A stretch of DNA of 64,000 nt, taken from NCBI RefSeq assembly GCF_012396555.1, contig NZ_JAAXPS010000003.1:124001-188000 (forward strand). The letters are read 5' to 3'. The notes under the pieces were generated by a model. The model made no database searches and had not been told where the DNA came from. It saw nothing but the letters and a program-made list of their open reading frames with translations. The stretch comes from Facklamia miroungae. Its GTDB lineage: Bacteria; Bacillota; Bacilli; Lactobacillales; Aerococcaceae. The position numbers and the translations under genes are program-made. Positions 7,237 to 15,946 of the stretch are shown piece after piece; position 1 is the first letter of the stretch; each line of letters starts with the position of its first letter.

Positions 7237-8979
7237 ATGAATGAGAAAGAAAGAATTATTGAATTAGTCCGTCAAAAAATTATTTCCATGGATGAAGCCC
7301 TTAGATTACTCGAAGCAGGAGGGATGACTTCAGAATCCTCAGCATCCACTGAGGAGACTGTTAAAGAGAATGCAGTTAAAACAGAGAATAAAGCCTTTGA
7401 AAAAGATGACCTAAATCGAATGATTCGTTCAATGGTTAATCAAGCAGTGAATGTTGGAACAAATGTTGTAAAAGAGGTAACTACAGCTGGCAACCAGGTG
7501 GTAAAAGAAGTTAATGAGTCATTAGAAAATCGTAAAGAAACAAATCATAAACCTTCTTTTAAAGGTCAAACAAATGATGAGGAGAATGCGATTTATCAAG
7601 CGAAAGCTGAGGCCTTTGAAACCAAAGGCCAAGCTATTCAGCTAGAGATCGAAAAAGTGAATGAACAACTTCACCAGTTTAACGAAGAAAAAATTATTAT
7701 TCAACAGCGTTTGCGAGAATTAGAAATCTTGGCTGAAATTGAAGACCTTAATGCAGAAATGCAAGAACAAGTTGAGGATTTGACCTTGCAAGAAGAAGCA
7801 ATCGAATCAGAGATCATCCGTTTAGAACAACAAGTTGAAGAACTGTATGATCAGCAAGAGGAACTCTATGCGGAATGTAAAGAAAATCAGCAAGTGGATC
7901 CAGAGTTCAAACGCTTTATCTCTAATTCAAGCCAAGTTATTTCTGAACAGGCTCAGCAATTTAAAGAGGAGGCAAGTCGAGAAGGAAAACGTCTAGGGGA
8001 ACAAGTTACCGCATTTGTTAAATCGACTTTAAATAATTTCACAACCAAGGATGTCAATATTTCTTTCAATGTACCTTGGCTCAAAAGCCAAGAGCTGAGC
8101 CATACATTCACTTTTGACGGTCAACAATTAACCGATATTGATTTTAATATCTTAAATGGCGATTTACAAGTCGAAGTATATGAGGGTAAAGAGATAGAGG
8201 TTGAAGCTGACATCAAGTTAATGGGAGGTCAAGAAAAACTAACGCTCGAATTTTTTGAAGAAAAAGCGACCATGCTTATTGTTGAAAACAAGTTAGTTTT
8301 CCATGTGGATGCAATGAATATAATGCTGGATGCTAAAATCAGACTGCCTCGTAAGGCTTATTCTTCTATTCTTATCAATACCATAAATGGTGATATACGA
8401 GTGGATAGTCTTGAAACGAGAGAACTAAAGATTACTAGCAAACGTGGCGATCTACGATTAGGCCTAACTAAGGCAGATGAAATTATGTTAGATACAAAAT
8501 TAGGTGATGTTAAACTTAAAAATGTAACTGCCGACTTGTTAGATATGAACTTAGTTAATGGGGATGTTAAAATTAAAAATTCAGATATCCAAGTAACTAC
8601 TTTAAAAAATATTAATGGTGATTTCCGCATTGTTGGACCAGTTGGTAATATAAAAGCCAACACTGTCAATGGCGATTGTTATATTACTAAAGAAGACTTA
8701 AAGGCTGCGAACATTTCAATCACTGCTGTTCATGGCGATCTAAAAGTTAGCCTTTTAGCCGATCAAGCATTTATTGCTCAAGGCAAGCTTTCGGAAGGAC
8801 AAGTTAAAGATAGAATGTCCGGTTTAGACCGTCAAGAAATTCTTGAAGATGGCAAAGCTTTCGTTTATAATCGTCCAGGGCAAATCGATAGTCAAGAAGT
8901 ACAATTAGATGCCACTATTACCTTTGGGGATGTTTACCTGAAAGATGGTGACACAAAGACAGGAAAGGAAGATAAATAA
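7237..8979 (+). CDS. liaX: LiaX-like DUF4097 envelope-stress protein
   Basis: A 580-residue protein with three parts. The first is an N-terminal helical hairpin (residues 1-29, ERIIELVRQKIISMDEALRLL) typical of YvlB/LiaX proteins. The second is a long charged coiled coil (about 120-215). The third is a C-terminal repetitive beta region of DUF4097 type (about 290-575) with recurring NGD turns. In enterococci LiaX senses daptomycin and antimicrobial peptides and tunes the LiaFSR response (family knowledge). There is no signal peptide, as in LiaX. Start: AGGAGG six bases before the ATG. It overlaps the PspC gene by one base (TAATG), matching the enterococcal liaX-liaY order. It is somewhat longer than the enterococcal protein (about 530 residues). 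Confidence 0.8.
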   Translation: MNEKERIIELVRQKIISMDEALRLLEAGGMTSESSASTEETVKENAVKTENKAFEKDDLNRMIRSMVNQAVNVGTNVVKEVTTAGNQVVKEVNESLENRKETNHKPSFKGQTNDEENAIYQAKAEAFETKGQAIQLEIEKVNEQLHQFNEEKIIIQQRLRELEILAEIEDLNAEMQEQVEDLTLQEEAIESEIIRLEQQVEELYDQQEELYAECKENQQVDPEFKRFISNSSQVISEQAQQFKEEASREGKRLGEQVTAFVKSTLNNFTTKDVNISFNVPWLKSQELSHTFTFDGQQLTDIDFNILNGDLQVEVYEGKEIEVEADIKLMGGQEKLTLEFFEEKATMLIVENKLVFHVDAMNIMLDAKIRLPRKAYSSILINTINGDIRVDSLETRELKITSKRGDLRLGLTKADEIMLDTKLGDVKLKNVTADLLDMNLVNGDVKIKNSDIQVTTLKNINGDFRIVGPVGNIKANTVNGDCYITKEDLKAANISITAVHGDLKVSLLADQAFIAQGKLSEGQVKDRMSGLDRQEILEDGKAFVYNRPGQIDSQEVQLDATITFGDVYLKDGDTKTGKEDK

Positions 8980-9272
8980 TGAAACGATTAACACGTTCAT
9001 CCTCAGACCGTCGTTTTTTAGGGGTCTGTGGAGGTTTGGGAGAATACTTCAATATTGATGCGACATTAATTCGCTTAATTTTTCTTATTTCAATGTTTAC
9101 AGGAGGAATTGGTGTCTTCCCTTATATTTTAATGGCGCTGATTATTCCTTATGATTATCAAGTTAAAGATCGTCCATATTATCGTGAAGGAACGAAGCGT
9201 CCCACTTTCAAATCGAGTAAAGTCGTTAAAGATATTACTCCAAACGATGATGACAACTGGAGTGACTTTTAA
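8979..9272 (+). CDS. liaY: PspC-domain membrane protein (LiaY-like)
   Basis: A 97-residue protein whose first 60 residues are a classic PspC domain: basic KRLTRSSSDRRFLGVCGGLGEYF, then a hydrophobic membrane segment (about 31-56) ending in PYDY. The tail is charged. PspC proteins sit in the cytoplasmic membrane and signal or buffer envelope stress; in enterococci the equivalent LiaY links LiaX to membrane remodelling. It is translationally coupled to liaX (stop and start share a base). The third enterococcal gene, liaZ (holin-like), is absent here: a terminator follows instead. Confidence 0.88.
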   Translation: MKRLTRSSSDRRFLGVCGGLGEYFNIDATLIRLIFLISMFTGGIGVFPYILMALIIPYDYQVKDRPYYREGTKRPTFKSSKVVKDITPNDDDNWSDF

Positions 9273-9317
9273 TTAAGATAAGAGTGTAAAACTAAAATCT
9301 TGCATTCAAAATTACAT

Positions 9318-9362
9318 AAGCGAAAGAAAGACTCTATTTGGAGTTTTCTCTTTCGCTTTTTT
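9318..9362 (+). terminator. liaXY terminator
   Basis: AAGCGAAAG (9318-9326) pairs with CTTTCGCTT (9350-9358). An inner GACTC/GAG stem and a run of six T follow. Confidence 0.8.
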
Positions 9363-9502
9363 CTGTGGGTTTATTTGATTCAATGGCTCACTATCAAAGA
9401 AATATTTAAGTTTACTTTTGAATCAGACTATCCTCTTAGAGGCAGTATAACTAATATAGAAATATAAGTTAGCTCCTTTTTCTAAATAAATAAAAAAATT
9501 AA

Positions 9503-9521
9503 TGAATTGATGATCAATTCA
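9503..9521. promoter_or_regulatory. Perfect 19-bp palindrome upstream of the sensor-kinase operon
   Basis: TGAATTGAT, one central G, then ATCAATTCA. It lies about 150 bp before the kinase start, between the liaXY terminator and the kinase promoter, where an operator or response-regulator site could sit. The DNA-binding partner is unknown. Confidence 0.4.
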
Positions 9522-9633
9522 GCTATCCTTTTTCGAATGAACACGTGAAATTTTTATGTTTTTTAAAGTGGGTAGTTGACGGGCTAGAATTTGAGATGTA
9601 CTACACTCGTTCTCTGCCAACATCTTCAGAATT

Positions 9634-9642
9634 TGCTATAAT
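9634..9642 (+). promoter_or_regulatory. Extended -10 promoter of the LnrJK-like two-component operon
   Basis: TGCTATAAT (TATAAT at 9637-9642) lies 27 bp upstream of the start codon. No clear -35 is seen. Confidence 0.6.
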
Positions 9643-9668
9643 AAAGTATCATGTAAAGGAGCGTTCCT

Positions 9669-10826
9669 ATGCTATTGAACCATTTTCGTTATACCCTCAT
9701 TTGCTTTGGTCTTATTGAATATCTTCTGCTTCATCAAACAAGCATAAATTGGCTAGATATGTCCTGTATGCTAATTTGGATTGTTTTGCTACAAACTGCT
9801 TGGTTTATCGTTTCATCGGACAAGTTGCGTAGAATAATGTTATTTTTAGCGATGATGTTTGGGATTGCTCTATCTTATTATAATCACCAGCTTTACGTTT
9901 TTATGTTGATGTTAAATTTAGGTGAAAGCGCGTTGAATTTTACGGATCGATCTTTTCATGTCATTTCAGGTCTACTCATAATCAATGGTGCAATATTAAC
10001 TTATCTTTATCCCTTAGAGATTAATATTATAATGAGTTTGGTATTGTTAGTGGCTAATATTATTTTATTGCAAATTCGACCTATGATTCAAGAATATTAT
10101 CGACTCAAGGACGCTTATTATCAGCAAGAAAGGGAGCGCCAAGAACAAATAGAATCTACCAAGTATTTAATGAATCACATTCAAACAATGAAAGATTTAT
10201 ATATATTAAACGAACGCAACCGCATTTCCCGTGATATTCATGATTCGATTGGTCATGTCTTGTCAACAATTATCATTCAGCTAGGTGCCATTGGTAGTTT
10301 GACTAAAACAACCCAGCCTCAAGTTTCACAGATGACTCAAGAACTTCGTGACTTTTCAGCTAAGGGTTTACAAGATATTCGTCAAATTGTTCATGAAATG
10401 AAACCAGTAGAATTTCAGCGAGCCGAATTTATGGTTCGGATTAAAGAGCTTTTAAATGAATTTGAACATTTATCAGGAATACGCGTCTTAATCAATCATA
10501 ATGAACCAATGTGGCAATTAAATAGTGCACAAGAAGCAGTCTTATATCGAGCTATCCAAGAATTTATTAGTAACTCTGCTAAATATGGAGAAGCTAGTGA
10601 AATTCGCATCAATATTCATTATACAGATGATGCTTTAATTTTAAATATGGCAGATGATGGTAAAGGTACTGATCATATTACGCCTCACTTAGGTTTGATG
10701 GGCCTAGAAGAACGGGTGCATCAAATAGGAGGTAAAGTCAGTTTCCACTCCTCTTCTGGCCAAGGCTTTAAAACTCGCTTGGTAGTAAATAAAGGAGGAA
10801 GAAATTATGAAGATTCTCTTAGTTGA
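9669..10826 (+). CDS. NarL-type sensor histidine kinase (LnrJ-like)
   Basis: A 385-residue membrane kinase. The N-terminal half (to about residue 140) has five or six hydrophobic segments with short loops and no extracellular domain, so the signal is probably sensed in the membrane. A HisKA_3 box follows, ERNRISRDIHDSIGH, with phospho-acceptor H191. The HATPase domain has the N-box FISNSAKYG and G-box DDGKG, and LGLMGLEERV. Start: AAAGGAG seven bases before the ATG. The 3' end overlaps the response regulator by 20 bases. The order kinase-regulator-ATPase-permease-permease is that of B. subtilis LnrJKLMN, which confers resistance to membrane-active polyenes. The ligand here is unknown. Confidence 0.85.
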   Translation: MLLNHFRYTLICFGLIEYLLLHQTSINWLDMSCMLIWIVLLQTAWFIVSSDKLRRIMLFLAMMFGIALSYYNHQLYVFMLMLNLGESALNFTDRSFHVISGLLIINGAILTYLYPLEINIIMSLVLLVANIILLQIRPMIQEYYRLKDAYYQQERERQEQIESTKYLMNHIQTMKDLYILNERNRISRDIHDSIGHVLSTIIIQLGAIGSLTKTTQPQVSQMTQELRDFSAKGLQDIRQIVHEMKPVEFQRAEFMVRIKELLNEFEHLSGIRVLINHNEPMWQLNSAQEAVLYRAIQEFISNSAKYGEASEIRINIHYTDDALILNMADDGKGTDHITPHLGLMGLEERVHQIGGKVSFHSSSGQGFKTRLVVNKGGRNYEDSLS

Positions 10827-11442
10827 TGATGAACGACTGATTCGTAGCGGTTTAGCTATTTTATTAGAGGAATTCGAGGATGTAGATATCGTTGGGCAAG
10901 CCGGAAATGGTCAAGAGGCTTATGATTTTATTAAAGACCATGAAGTGGATGTCGTTTTAATGGATATTCGGATGCCAGAGGTAAATGGTATTGAAGGAAC
11001 ACGCTTGATTTTAGCAGAAAAACCACATGTTAAAGTGTTAATTTTGACAACTTTTCAAGATACAGAGTATATTGATGAGGCTATGCGATTAGGCGCTAGT
11101 GGTTATTTGCTCAAGGATTCTAGTCATAAAGATATCTATGAAGGGTTGAAATTAGCCATGGCTGATAAGATAGTATTGGATAAGGTGGTGTCTAAGCAAT
11201 TTATGTCCAATTCCGTCGCGAAACTCAGTCCACAGGATTATGATCTCAATGATAAAGAATTAGAAATCATTACTTGGATTGCCAGAGGATTGAATAATGC
11301 AGAAATCGCTGAGAAGATGTTTTTATCTAAAGGAACTGTCAAAAATAATGTATCATATATTTTAAACAAGTTAGCACTTCGTGATCGAACCCAATTAGCA
11401 ATTTTTGCCTTTGAAAAGGGTTTGGTAGACTCTCAATTTTAA
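10807..11442 (+). CDS. LuxR/NarL-family response regulator (LnrK-like)
   Basis: A 211-residue regulator. The receiver domain (1-120) has the acidic pair D7/D8, phospho-acceptor D53 in VLMDIRMP, and a conserved K in YLLKDSS. The C-terminal helix-turn-helix (about 145-205) has LNDKELEIITWIARGLNNAE and SKGTVKNNVS. The start ATG at 10807 has AAGGAGGA eight bases upstream, inside the kinase gene, so the pair is translationally coupled. It probably activates the ABC operon that follows: that promoter has a good -10 but a poor -35. A terminator separates regulator and transporter genes. Confidence 0.92.
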   Translation: MKILLVDDERLIRSGLAILLEEFEDVDIVGQAGNGQEAYDFIKDHEVDVVLMDIRMPEVNGIEGTRLILAEKPHVKVLILTTFQDTEYIDEAMRLGASGYLLKDSSHKDIYEGLKLAMADKIVLDKVVSKQFMSNSVAKLSPQDYDLNDKELEIITWIARGLNNAEIAEKMFLSKGTVKNNVSYILNKLALRDRTQLAIFAFEKGLVDSQF

Positions 11443-11447
11443 TCTTT

Positions 11448-11496
11448 AAAAAGAATCGTATTTCCGAATCCAAATTGAAATAGGATTCTTTTTTTT
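11448..11496 (+). terminator. Terminator of the two-component operon
   Basis: A 17-bp stem with one mismatch (11448-11464 / 11477-11493) is followed by an uninterrupted T-run. Confidence 0.85.
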
Positions 11497-11535
11497 TGAA
11501 TCTTTGCGTGAAGTCTCTCTTTAATAAGTGTTTTC

Positions 11536-11567
11536 TCATAGAGAGTGACTTTTGGCACTCTCTATGA
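11536..11567. promoter_or_regulatory. Perfect 12-bp inverted repeat upstream of the ABC operon
   Basis: TCATAGAGAGTG (11536-11547) and CACTCTCTATGA (11556-11567) flank an 8-base spacer. No T-run follows, so it is not a usual terminator. It lies about 70-100 bp before the probable -10. It could be the binding site of the adjacent LuxR-type regulator or an RNA hairpin. Confidence 0.45.
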
Positions 11568-11638
11568 TGACTTTTGCGACTGGGAAGAGGTAAAAAACTT
11601 GTTAAAATAAATGTAAGTTAAAGCGTTATTCACCAGAA

Positions 11639-11644
11639 TATAAT
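11639..11644 (+). promoter_or_regulatory. -10 of the ABC transporter operon
   Basis: TATAAT lies 30 bp ahead of the ATPase start. No -35 match stands at 16-18 bp, which suits an activator-dependent promoter. Confidence 0.5.
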
Positions 11645-11674
11645 TAGTTCAAGTCAATAAGGAAGGGGAACAGT

Positions 11675-12616
11675 ATGTCATATATCGAGGTAAAAAATGT
11701 TTTTAAAAAATTTGGGAAACAAGAGGTATTGAATAATATCACTTTTTCGATTGAAGAGGGTGAACGGTTTGGTCTGATCGGTCCTAACGGGGCCGGTAAG
11801 TCTACCTTAATTGATATCATTACGGGCTTAACGCCAGTAAATTCCGGACAAGTATTAATTGATGGCATGGATATTCGCAATGACCGTGTGGAAATTCGTA
11901 AGCAGATTGGGTTAGTGCCTCAAGAAATTGCTCTTTTAGACCATATTAATGCCAAGGGTAATTTGGAATACTTTGGTTCACTTTATAATTTAGACCGAAC
12001 TACCTTAAAGCAAAGAGTGACTGAAGCTTTGGAGATGACAGGTTTAAGAGACGATGTAAAAAAAACGATTAAGGCCTTTTCTGGGGGAATGAAACGTCGC
12101 TTAAATATTGCGGCTGCCTTGTTACACCATCCCCGGTTCTTAATTTTAGATGAGCCGACCGTAGGTGTAGACCCTCAATCGCGTAATAAAATTTTTGAAT
12201 TTATTAAATTTATGAATGAGGAGCATCAAACCACCATTCTATATACTTCTCATTATATGGAGGAAATTGAAAATCTAACTCAGCGACTCTTTATTTTAGA
12301 TCAAGGGGTACAAGTAGCTTACGGATATCAAGACGACATCAAAGCTATGGTTCAGGATAAGGTCAAGTGGATAGTGGAATTTGACAATTTACCTTCTAAT
12401 ATAAAAGAAATTATTAGTAATCGGATCCCGGGCATTCATCATCTCCATCAAGAAATGAATCGATTAGAATTGATGGTTGATCCGAGTCAATTTAAATCGA
12501 CTGCCTTATTCCATACAATTGCACACGAAGAGCTTGAGCTTAACTCACTCTATAAAGAACCTCTGTCATTGGAAGAAGCTTTTCTTCAGTTAACTGGCAA
12601 ACGTTTAAGAGATTAA
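11675..12616 (+). CDS. ABC transporter ATP-binding protein (LnrL-like)
   Basis: A 313-residue ATPase. Walker A GPNGAGKST is at residue 36, signature SGGMKRR at 136, and Walker B LILDEP with D159/E160, followed by an H-loop in YTSHYMEE. The C-terminal about 80 residues form the extra domain common in drug and antibiotic exporters of the DrrA/CcmA class. It powers the two permeases encoded immediately downstream. RBS AAGGAAGGGG precedes the ATG. Resistance to a membrane-active compound is inferred from gene order, not shown. Confidence 0.93.
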   Translation: MSYIEVKNVFKKFGKQEVLNNITFSIEEGERFGLIGPNGAGKSTLIDIITGLTPVNSGQVLIDGMDIRNDRVEIRKQIGLVPQEIALLDHINAKGNLEYFGSLYNLDRTTLKQRVTEALEMTGLRDDVKKTIKAFSGGMKRRLNIAAALLHHPRFLILDEPTVGVDPQSRNKIFEFIKFMNEEHQTTILYTSHYMEEIENLTQRLFILDQGVQVAYGYQDDIKAMVQDKVKWIVEFDNLPSNIKEIISNRIPGIHHLHQEMNRLELMVDPSQFKSTALFHTIAHEELELNSLYKEPLSLEEAFLQLTGKRLRD

Positions 12617-12646
12617 GCCTTTTGATGAATTTGAAAGGAGTATAAG

Positions 12647-13789
12647 ATGAAAAAATTTCTCAACTATTTCACGAACAATTTACGACTCTATCTTAAAGCT
12701 TTACCCGTTCAGTTGGCTCTTTATGTACTTCTTCCGATAACAATATCCTTATTCATGGCATGGTCCATGGCAGGTGTGTCAGAAGCGGATTCCAAAGATT
12801 TAGATATTGATATTCGTGTAGAGAATAAAGATCAAGGTGACTATGGCAAACTCTTACTTGAAACCTTTAAATCTAATTCCTTGTCTCAGTATTTCAATCT
12901 CAAAGAGGATGCCTCAATTATGATTACGGTTCCTCGAGGATTTTCAGAATCAGTTAATAAAATGCCGCTACAAATAACAGTCAAAGGTGATCCGCGAATG
13001 TCAGAAGTTGAGGTGGTCAAAAGCATTGTGGGACAGTGGCATCAAACCATACTTGAAAACATACATCTTACTCAAGCGAGTCAAGCTTTAAGTCAAGATC
13101 AACAGCAAACATTCAAGCAGCAGATACAAAAGCTCAATACTATTGATCTCAATGATTTTGTTCATAAAAAAGCAGTATCACAGGCTAAACACTTAAATGC
13201 TGTAGAAACATATTTAATCTCCGGTTTAATATACAGTTTGATCATTGGACTTAATTCAGCTACAAGTCTAGCGACTAAAGATGAATTATCTGGTTTAGTA
13301 AAACGCTTAAATATTATTCCTTTAACGACTGGCGAAAAAACAACTTTTGAATGGCTATCAGATAGTTTAGTCATGGTAATCAACACTTGTTTAATTTTAG
13401 CCTTAATGCGTTTTCACCCCGATGTTGATGGAAGACATTTGATTCAATGTATTCCCTGGCTCTTTCTCTATGCGGGATTCTTCCAAGCTATAGGCATGTT
13501 TCTTGTGTCAAGTTTACCTAAATTAGGAATTCAAGTCATGATCCAGTTTATTGCCATGTTCTTTATCTTTACTGGGTTGATCCCTCTTGGGGACTTGATG
13601 GGAGGGGCTGTTCAAGAATTGCTTTCGAAAAATTGGATGCAAATTTATATAATAAATCCGTTAAGATTCACCCTATTAGGAGAATCGATTCCGAATGCAA
13701 GTAGGATTATAGCTACCTTAGTTGGTTTAATTATAATATTGTTATCAATAACCTATTTGAGAAGACAAAGAAAGGAGCAAGGATTTTAA
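12647..13789 (+). CDS. ABC-2 type permease (LnrM-like)
   Basis: A 380-residue permease of the ABC2_membrane_3 layout. One transmembrane segment (about 20-42) is followed by a large extracytoplasmic region (about 45-185) and five membrane segments (about 190-375), the last ending in RRQRKEQGF. AAAGGAG lies before the ATG at 12647. The stop overlaps the start of the second permease by one base (TAATG), so the two are made together and presumably form a heterodimer. Confidence 0.85.
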   Translation: MKKFLNYFTNNLRLYLKALPVQLALYVLLPITISLFMAWSMAGVSEADSKDLDIDIRVENKDQGDYGKLLLETFKSNSLSQYFNLKEDASIMITVPRGFSESVNKMPLQITVKGDPRMSEVEVVKSIVGQWHQTILENIHLTQASQALSQDQQQTFKQQIQKLNTIDLNDFVHKKAVSQAKHLNAVETYLISGLIYSLIIGLNSATSLATKDELSGLVKRLNIIPLTTGEKTTFEWLSDSLVMVINTCLILALMRFHPDVDGRHLIQCIPWLFLYAGFFQAIGMFLVSSLPKLGIQVMIQFIAMFFIFTGLIPLGDLMGGAVQELLSKNWMQIYIINPLRFTLLGESIPNASRIIATLVGLIIILLSITYLRRQRKEQGF

Positions 13790-14832
13790 TGAAGCAATAT
13801 TTTAAACTGACAACTTTTCATATTAAAAGAATCATGCAAGATCCCAAATCTTTATTACTCGTGATTTTACCCGTTGCTTTGTCCTTCATGATGGGTATGA
13901 TTTTTTCATCGGATAACTCACATCAGCAAGGGAGACATGCTTATTTAAGTCAGTCAACTTATTTTAATCGGGAGCTATATCCCCTCTTAAGCCAGTCTAA
14001 TCAAGGAGAAATTCTTGAGGATCGTGAGCAAGCCGAAGAGAGGCTAGACCAAGGTGCAGTCGACGTTATCTACTCTATTCATGACAATTTTGAAGAAAAT
14101 GGACAAATAACGGCTTTGTCATTAAATGGTGAAATATATAATCAATACGTGGAAGAAGAAGTGATGAGTCTCTGGCGAAATAATAAAATACAAGCTTCAT
14201 ATCAAGTATATGGGATAGTAAGTCTTCAAGAAAAAGCGCCCGAAATCACTATAGATCAGCAAAAAGATTTTCTGCCGGTGGGAATGATGCTTTCTTTATT
14301 TATGATATTCTACATGATGTATATTAATGCTTCGATGTTTGCGGGTGATTTATTGGACATGCGCAGTAACTATGTCTTAAAACGTAGTATTGTTTCTCGT
14401 TCGACAGGTAAAGCTATCTTGGGGAGTGTTTTATCCGCTTACGGTCTGATCTTTTTGGTGCTAAATGTCTTGGCCTTACTAATTGTGATGTTAGTGAATC
14501 AGTTACCGCTCCAATTTTTTGGATTAAGTGTTGCCTACTTCATGGCTAATGTTGCTTTTGTGATTGGTTATATCTTATTGATCGTTCGGGTGTTTAAGAC
14601 TAAAGAAATGCTATCAATCGTTTCCATTGTTATTGCTATCATGTTCGTGCTTATGCCCCAAGTGTTAAAAAACACTCATTTTGAGCCCATATCGATGTTA
14701 TCACCCTTTTATTGGACCATGGAAGGTTTGGATTATGCAAATTTCTTTCCTCAGGGTTTAATCATATTGTTAATGGCAATAGTCTTATTTACAGCAGGAT
14801 CTTTTAAAATAGAAGACTTGGCAAAGGCCTGA
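13789..14832 (+). CDS. ABC-2 type permease (LnrN-like)
   Basis: A 347-residue permease with the same layout as its neighbour: a first membrane helix at about 20-38 (SLLLVILPVALSFMMGMIF), a soluble loop to about 160, then five or six membrane helices. It is coupled to the preceding permease by a one-base overlap. It ends with TGA, which shows TGA is a normal stop in this organism. A terminator at 14891-14930 closes the operon. Confidence 0.85.
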   Translation: MKQYFKLTTFHIKRIMQDPKSLLLVILPVALSFMMGMIFSSDNSHQQGRHAYLSQSTYFNRELYPLLSQSNQGEILEDREQAEERLDQGAVDVIYSIHDNFEENGQITALSLNGEIYNQYVEEEVMSLWRNNKIQASYQVYGIVSLQEKAPEITIDQQKDFLPVGMMLSLFMIFYMMYINASMFAGDLLDMRSNYVLKRSIVSRSTGKAILGSVLSAYGLIFLVLNVLALLIVMLVNQLPLQFFGLSVAYFMANVAFVIGYILLIVRVFKTKEMLSIVSIVIAIMFVLMPQVLKNTHFEPISMLSPFYWTMEGLDYANFFPQGLIILLMAIVLFTAGSFKIEDLAKA

Positions 14833-14890
14833 GGATCATAAGCAAAATCATATCGAAAGAAAAGTAAATTTTTAAGAAAATTCCTAGTTT

Positions 14891-14930
14891 AAAATAAGTT
14901 CCTTTCAATCAAAGGAGCTTATTTTTTTCT
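14891..14930 (+). terminator. ABC operon terminator
   Basis: A 15-bp stem (14891-14905 / 14911-14925) with one G-U pair, a 5-base loop and a run of T. Confidence 0.85.
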
Positions 14931-15004
14931 GATAGCGTCATTTGCTAGTCAGAAGGGTCTTTCTATGATACCATTTTAGAGAAAAATGAATGGAGGATTG
15001 GACC

Positions 15005-15946
15005 ATGGGAAAATATGTAACAGTCCAAAAATTAACTGATACTTTAGATGTAGAGATTGTCTATGGTCATGAGCATGTTGGCAAGAAAATTGTTTCGAGC
15101 GAAGTTTCTCGACCAGGTCTTATTTTAGCAGACTTTAAAGAATTCTATCCGAGTGATCGAATTCAATTAATGGGTCGTACAGAAATCTCTTATTTAGATA
15201 CGCTCACTAGTCAAGAGCGAATTGAAAAGTTTCGTTCCATTTGTAGGGAGGATACTCCGGCTATTGTGGTAGCACGTAAAATTTCAATTCCTTCTGAACT
15301 TATTCTAGTAGCAAAAGAACGTAAAGTACCATTGTTATCTGCTCGATCTCGTACGAGTCGCGTGTTAGCAAATTTAACCAACTATTTGGAAGGCCAGTTG
15401 GCTGAGCGCTTTTCAAAGCACGGTGTATTTCTTGAAGTTTTTGGGATGGGTGTTTTACTGACTGGAACTTCAGGGGTAGGTAAATCAGAAACAGCTTTGG
15501 AACTAATTCAAAGAGGTCATCGCTTAGTTGCAGATGACCGAGTAGAATTTTTTATGGTAGACGAGCTGACTTTGATTGGAGAAGCACCTGAGATCTTGCA
15601 GAATTTATTAGAAATCCGTGGTTTGGGTATTGTAGATGTGATGAGCCTTTACGGTGTTTCGGCAATTGTCCGTTCTAAAAAATTAGAGTTAATTATTGAG
15701 ATGGTCTTAGACGATGGCCAAATTGAATATGACCGTCTGGGATCAGGTCAACAGTATGACCGTATTTTTGATGTTCAAATTCCAAGAACGAGGATCCCAG
15801 TTAAAACGGGTCGAAATCTAGCCGCTATTATTGAGGCTGCAGCAATGAATTTTAGAGCTAATAGTATGGGCTTTGATGCAACAGACGCATTTAATGCTAA
15901 ATTAGACGCTTTAATTATGTCTAATCGAGAGGTGAATAATGACTAA
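15005..15946 (+). CDS. hprK: HPr kinase/phosphorylase
   Basis: A 313-residue HprK of normal length. Walker A GTSGVGKSE (G154-S161) and the family signature EIRGLGIVDV (about 203-212) are present. It phosphorylates HPr on Ser46 with ATP and reverses this with phosphate, controlling carbon catabolite repression through CcpA. The ATG at 15005 is chosen over 14990: GGAGG (14992-14996) lies eight bases upstream of it and overlaps the earlier ATG. lgt starts inside its 3' end, as in other lactic acid bacteria. Confidence 0.97.
   Translation: MGKYVTVQKLTDTLDVEIVYGHEHVGKKIVSSEVSRPGLILADFKEFYPSDRIQLMGRTEISYLDTLTSQERIEKFRSICREDTPAIVVARKISIPSELILVAKERKVPLLSARSRTSRVLANLTNYLEGQLAERFSKHGVFLEVFGMGVLLTGTSGVGKSETALELIQRGHRLVADDRVEFFMVDELTLIGEAPEILQNLLEIRGLGIVDVMSLYGVSAIVRSKKLELIIEMVLDDGQIEYDRLGSGQQYDRIFDVQIPRTRIPVKTGRNLAAIIEAAAMNFRANSMGFDATDAFNAKLDALIMSNREVNND

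Larger units (their letters stand above)
9273..9668. other. Intergenic region between liaXY and the sensor kinase
   Basis: It holds the liaXY terminator (9318-9362), a 19-bp palindrome (9503-9521) and the kinase promoter near 9637. No further coding frame of convincing composition was seen. The middle is very AT-rich. Confidence 0.6.
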
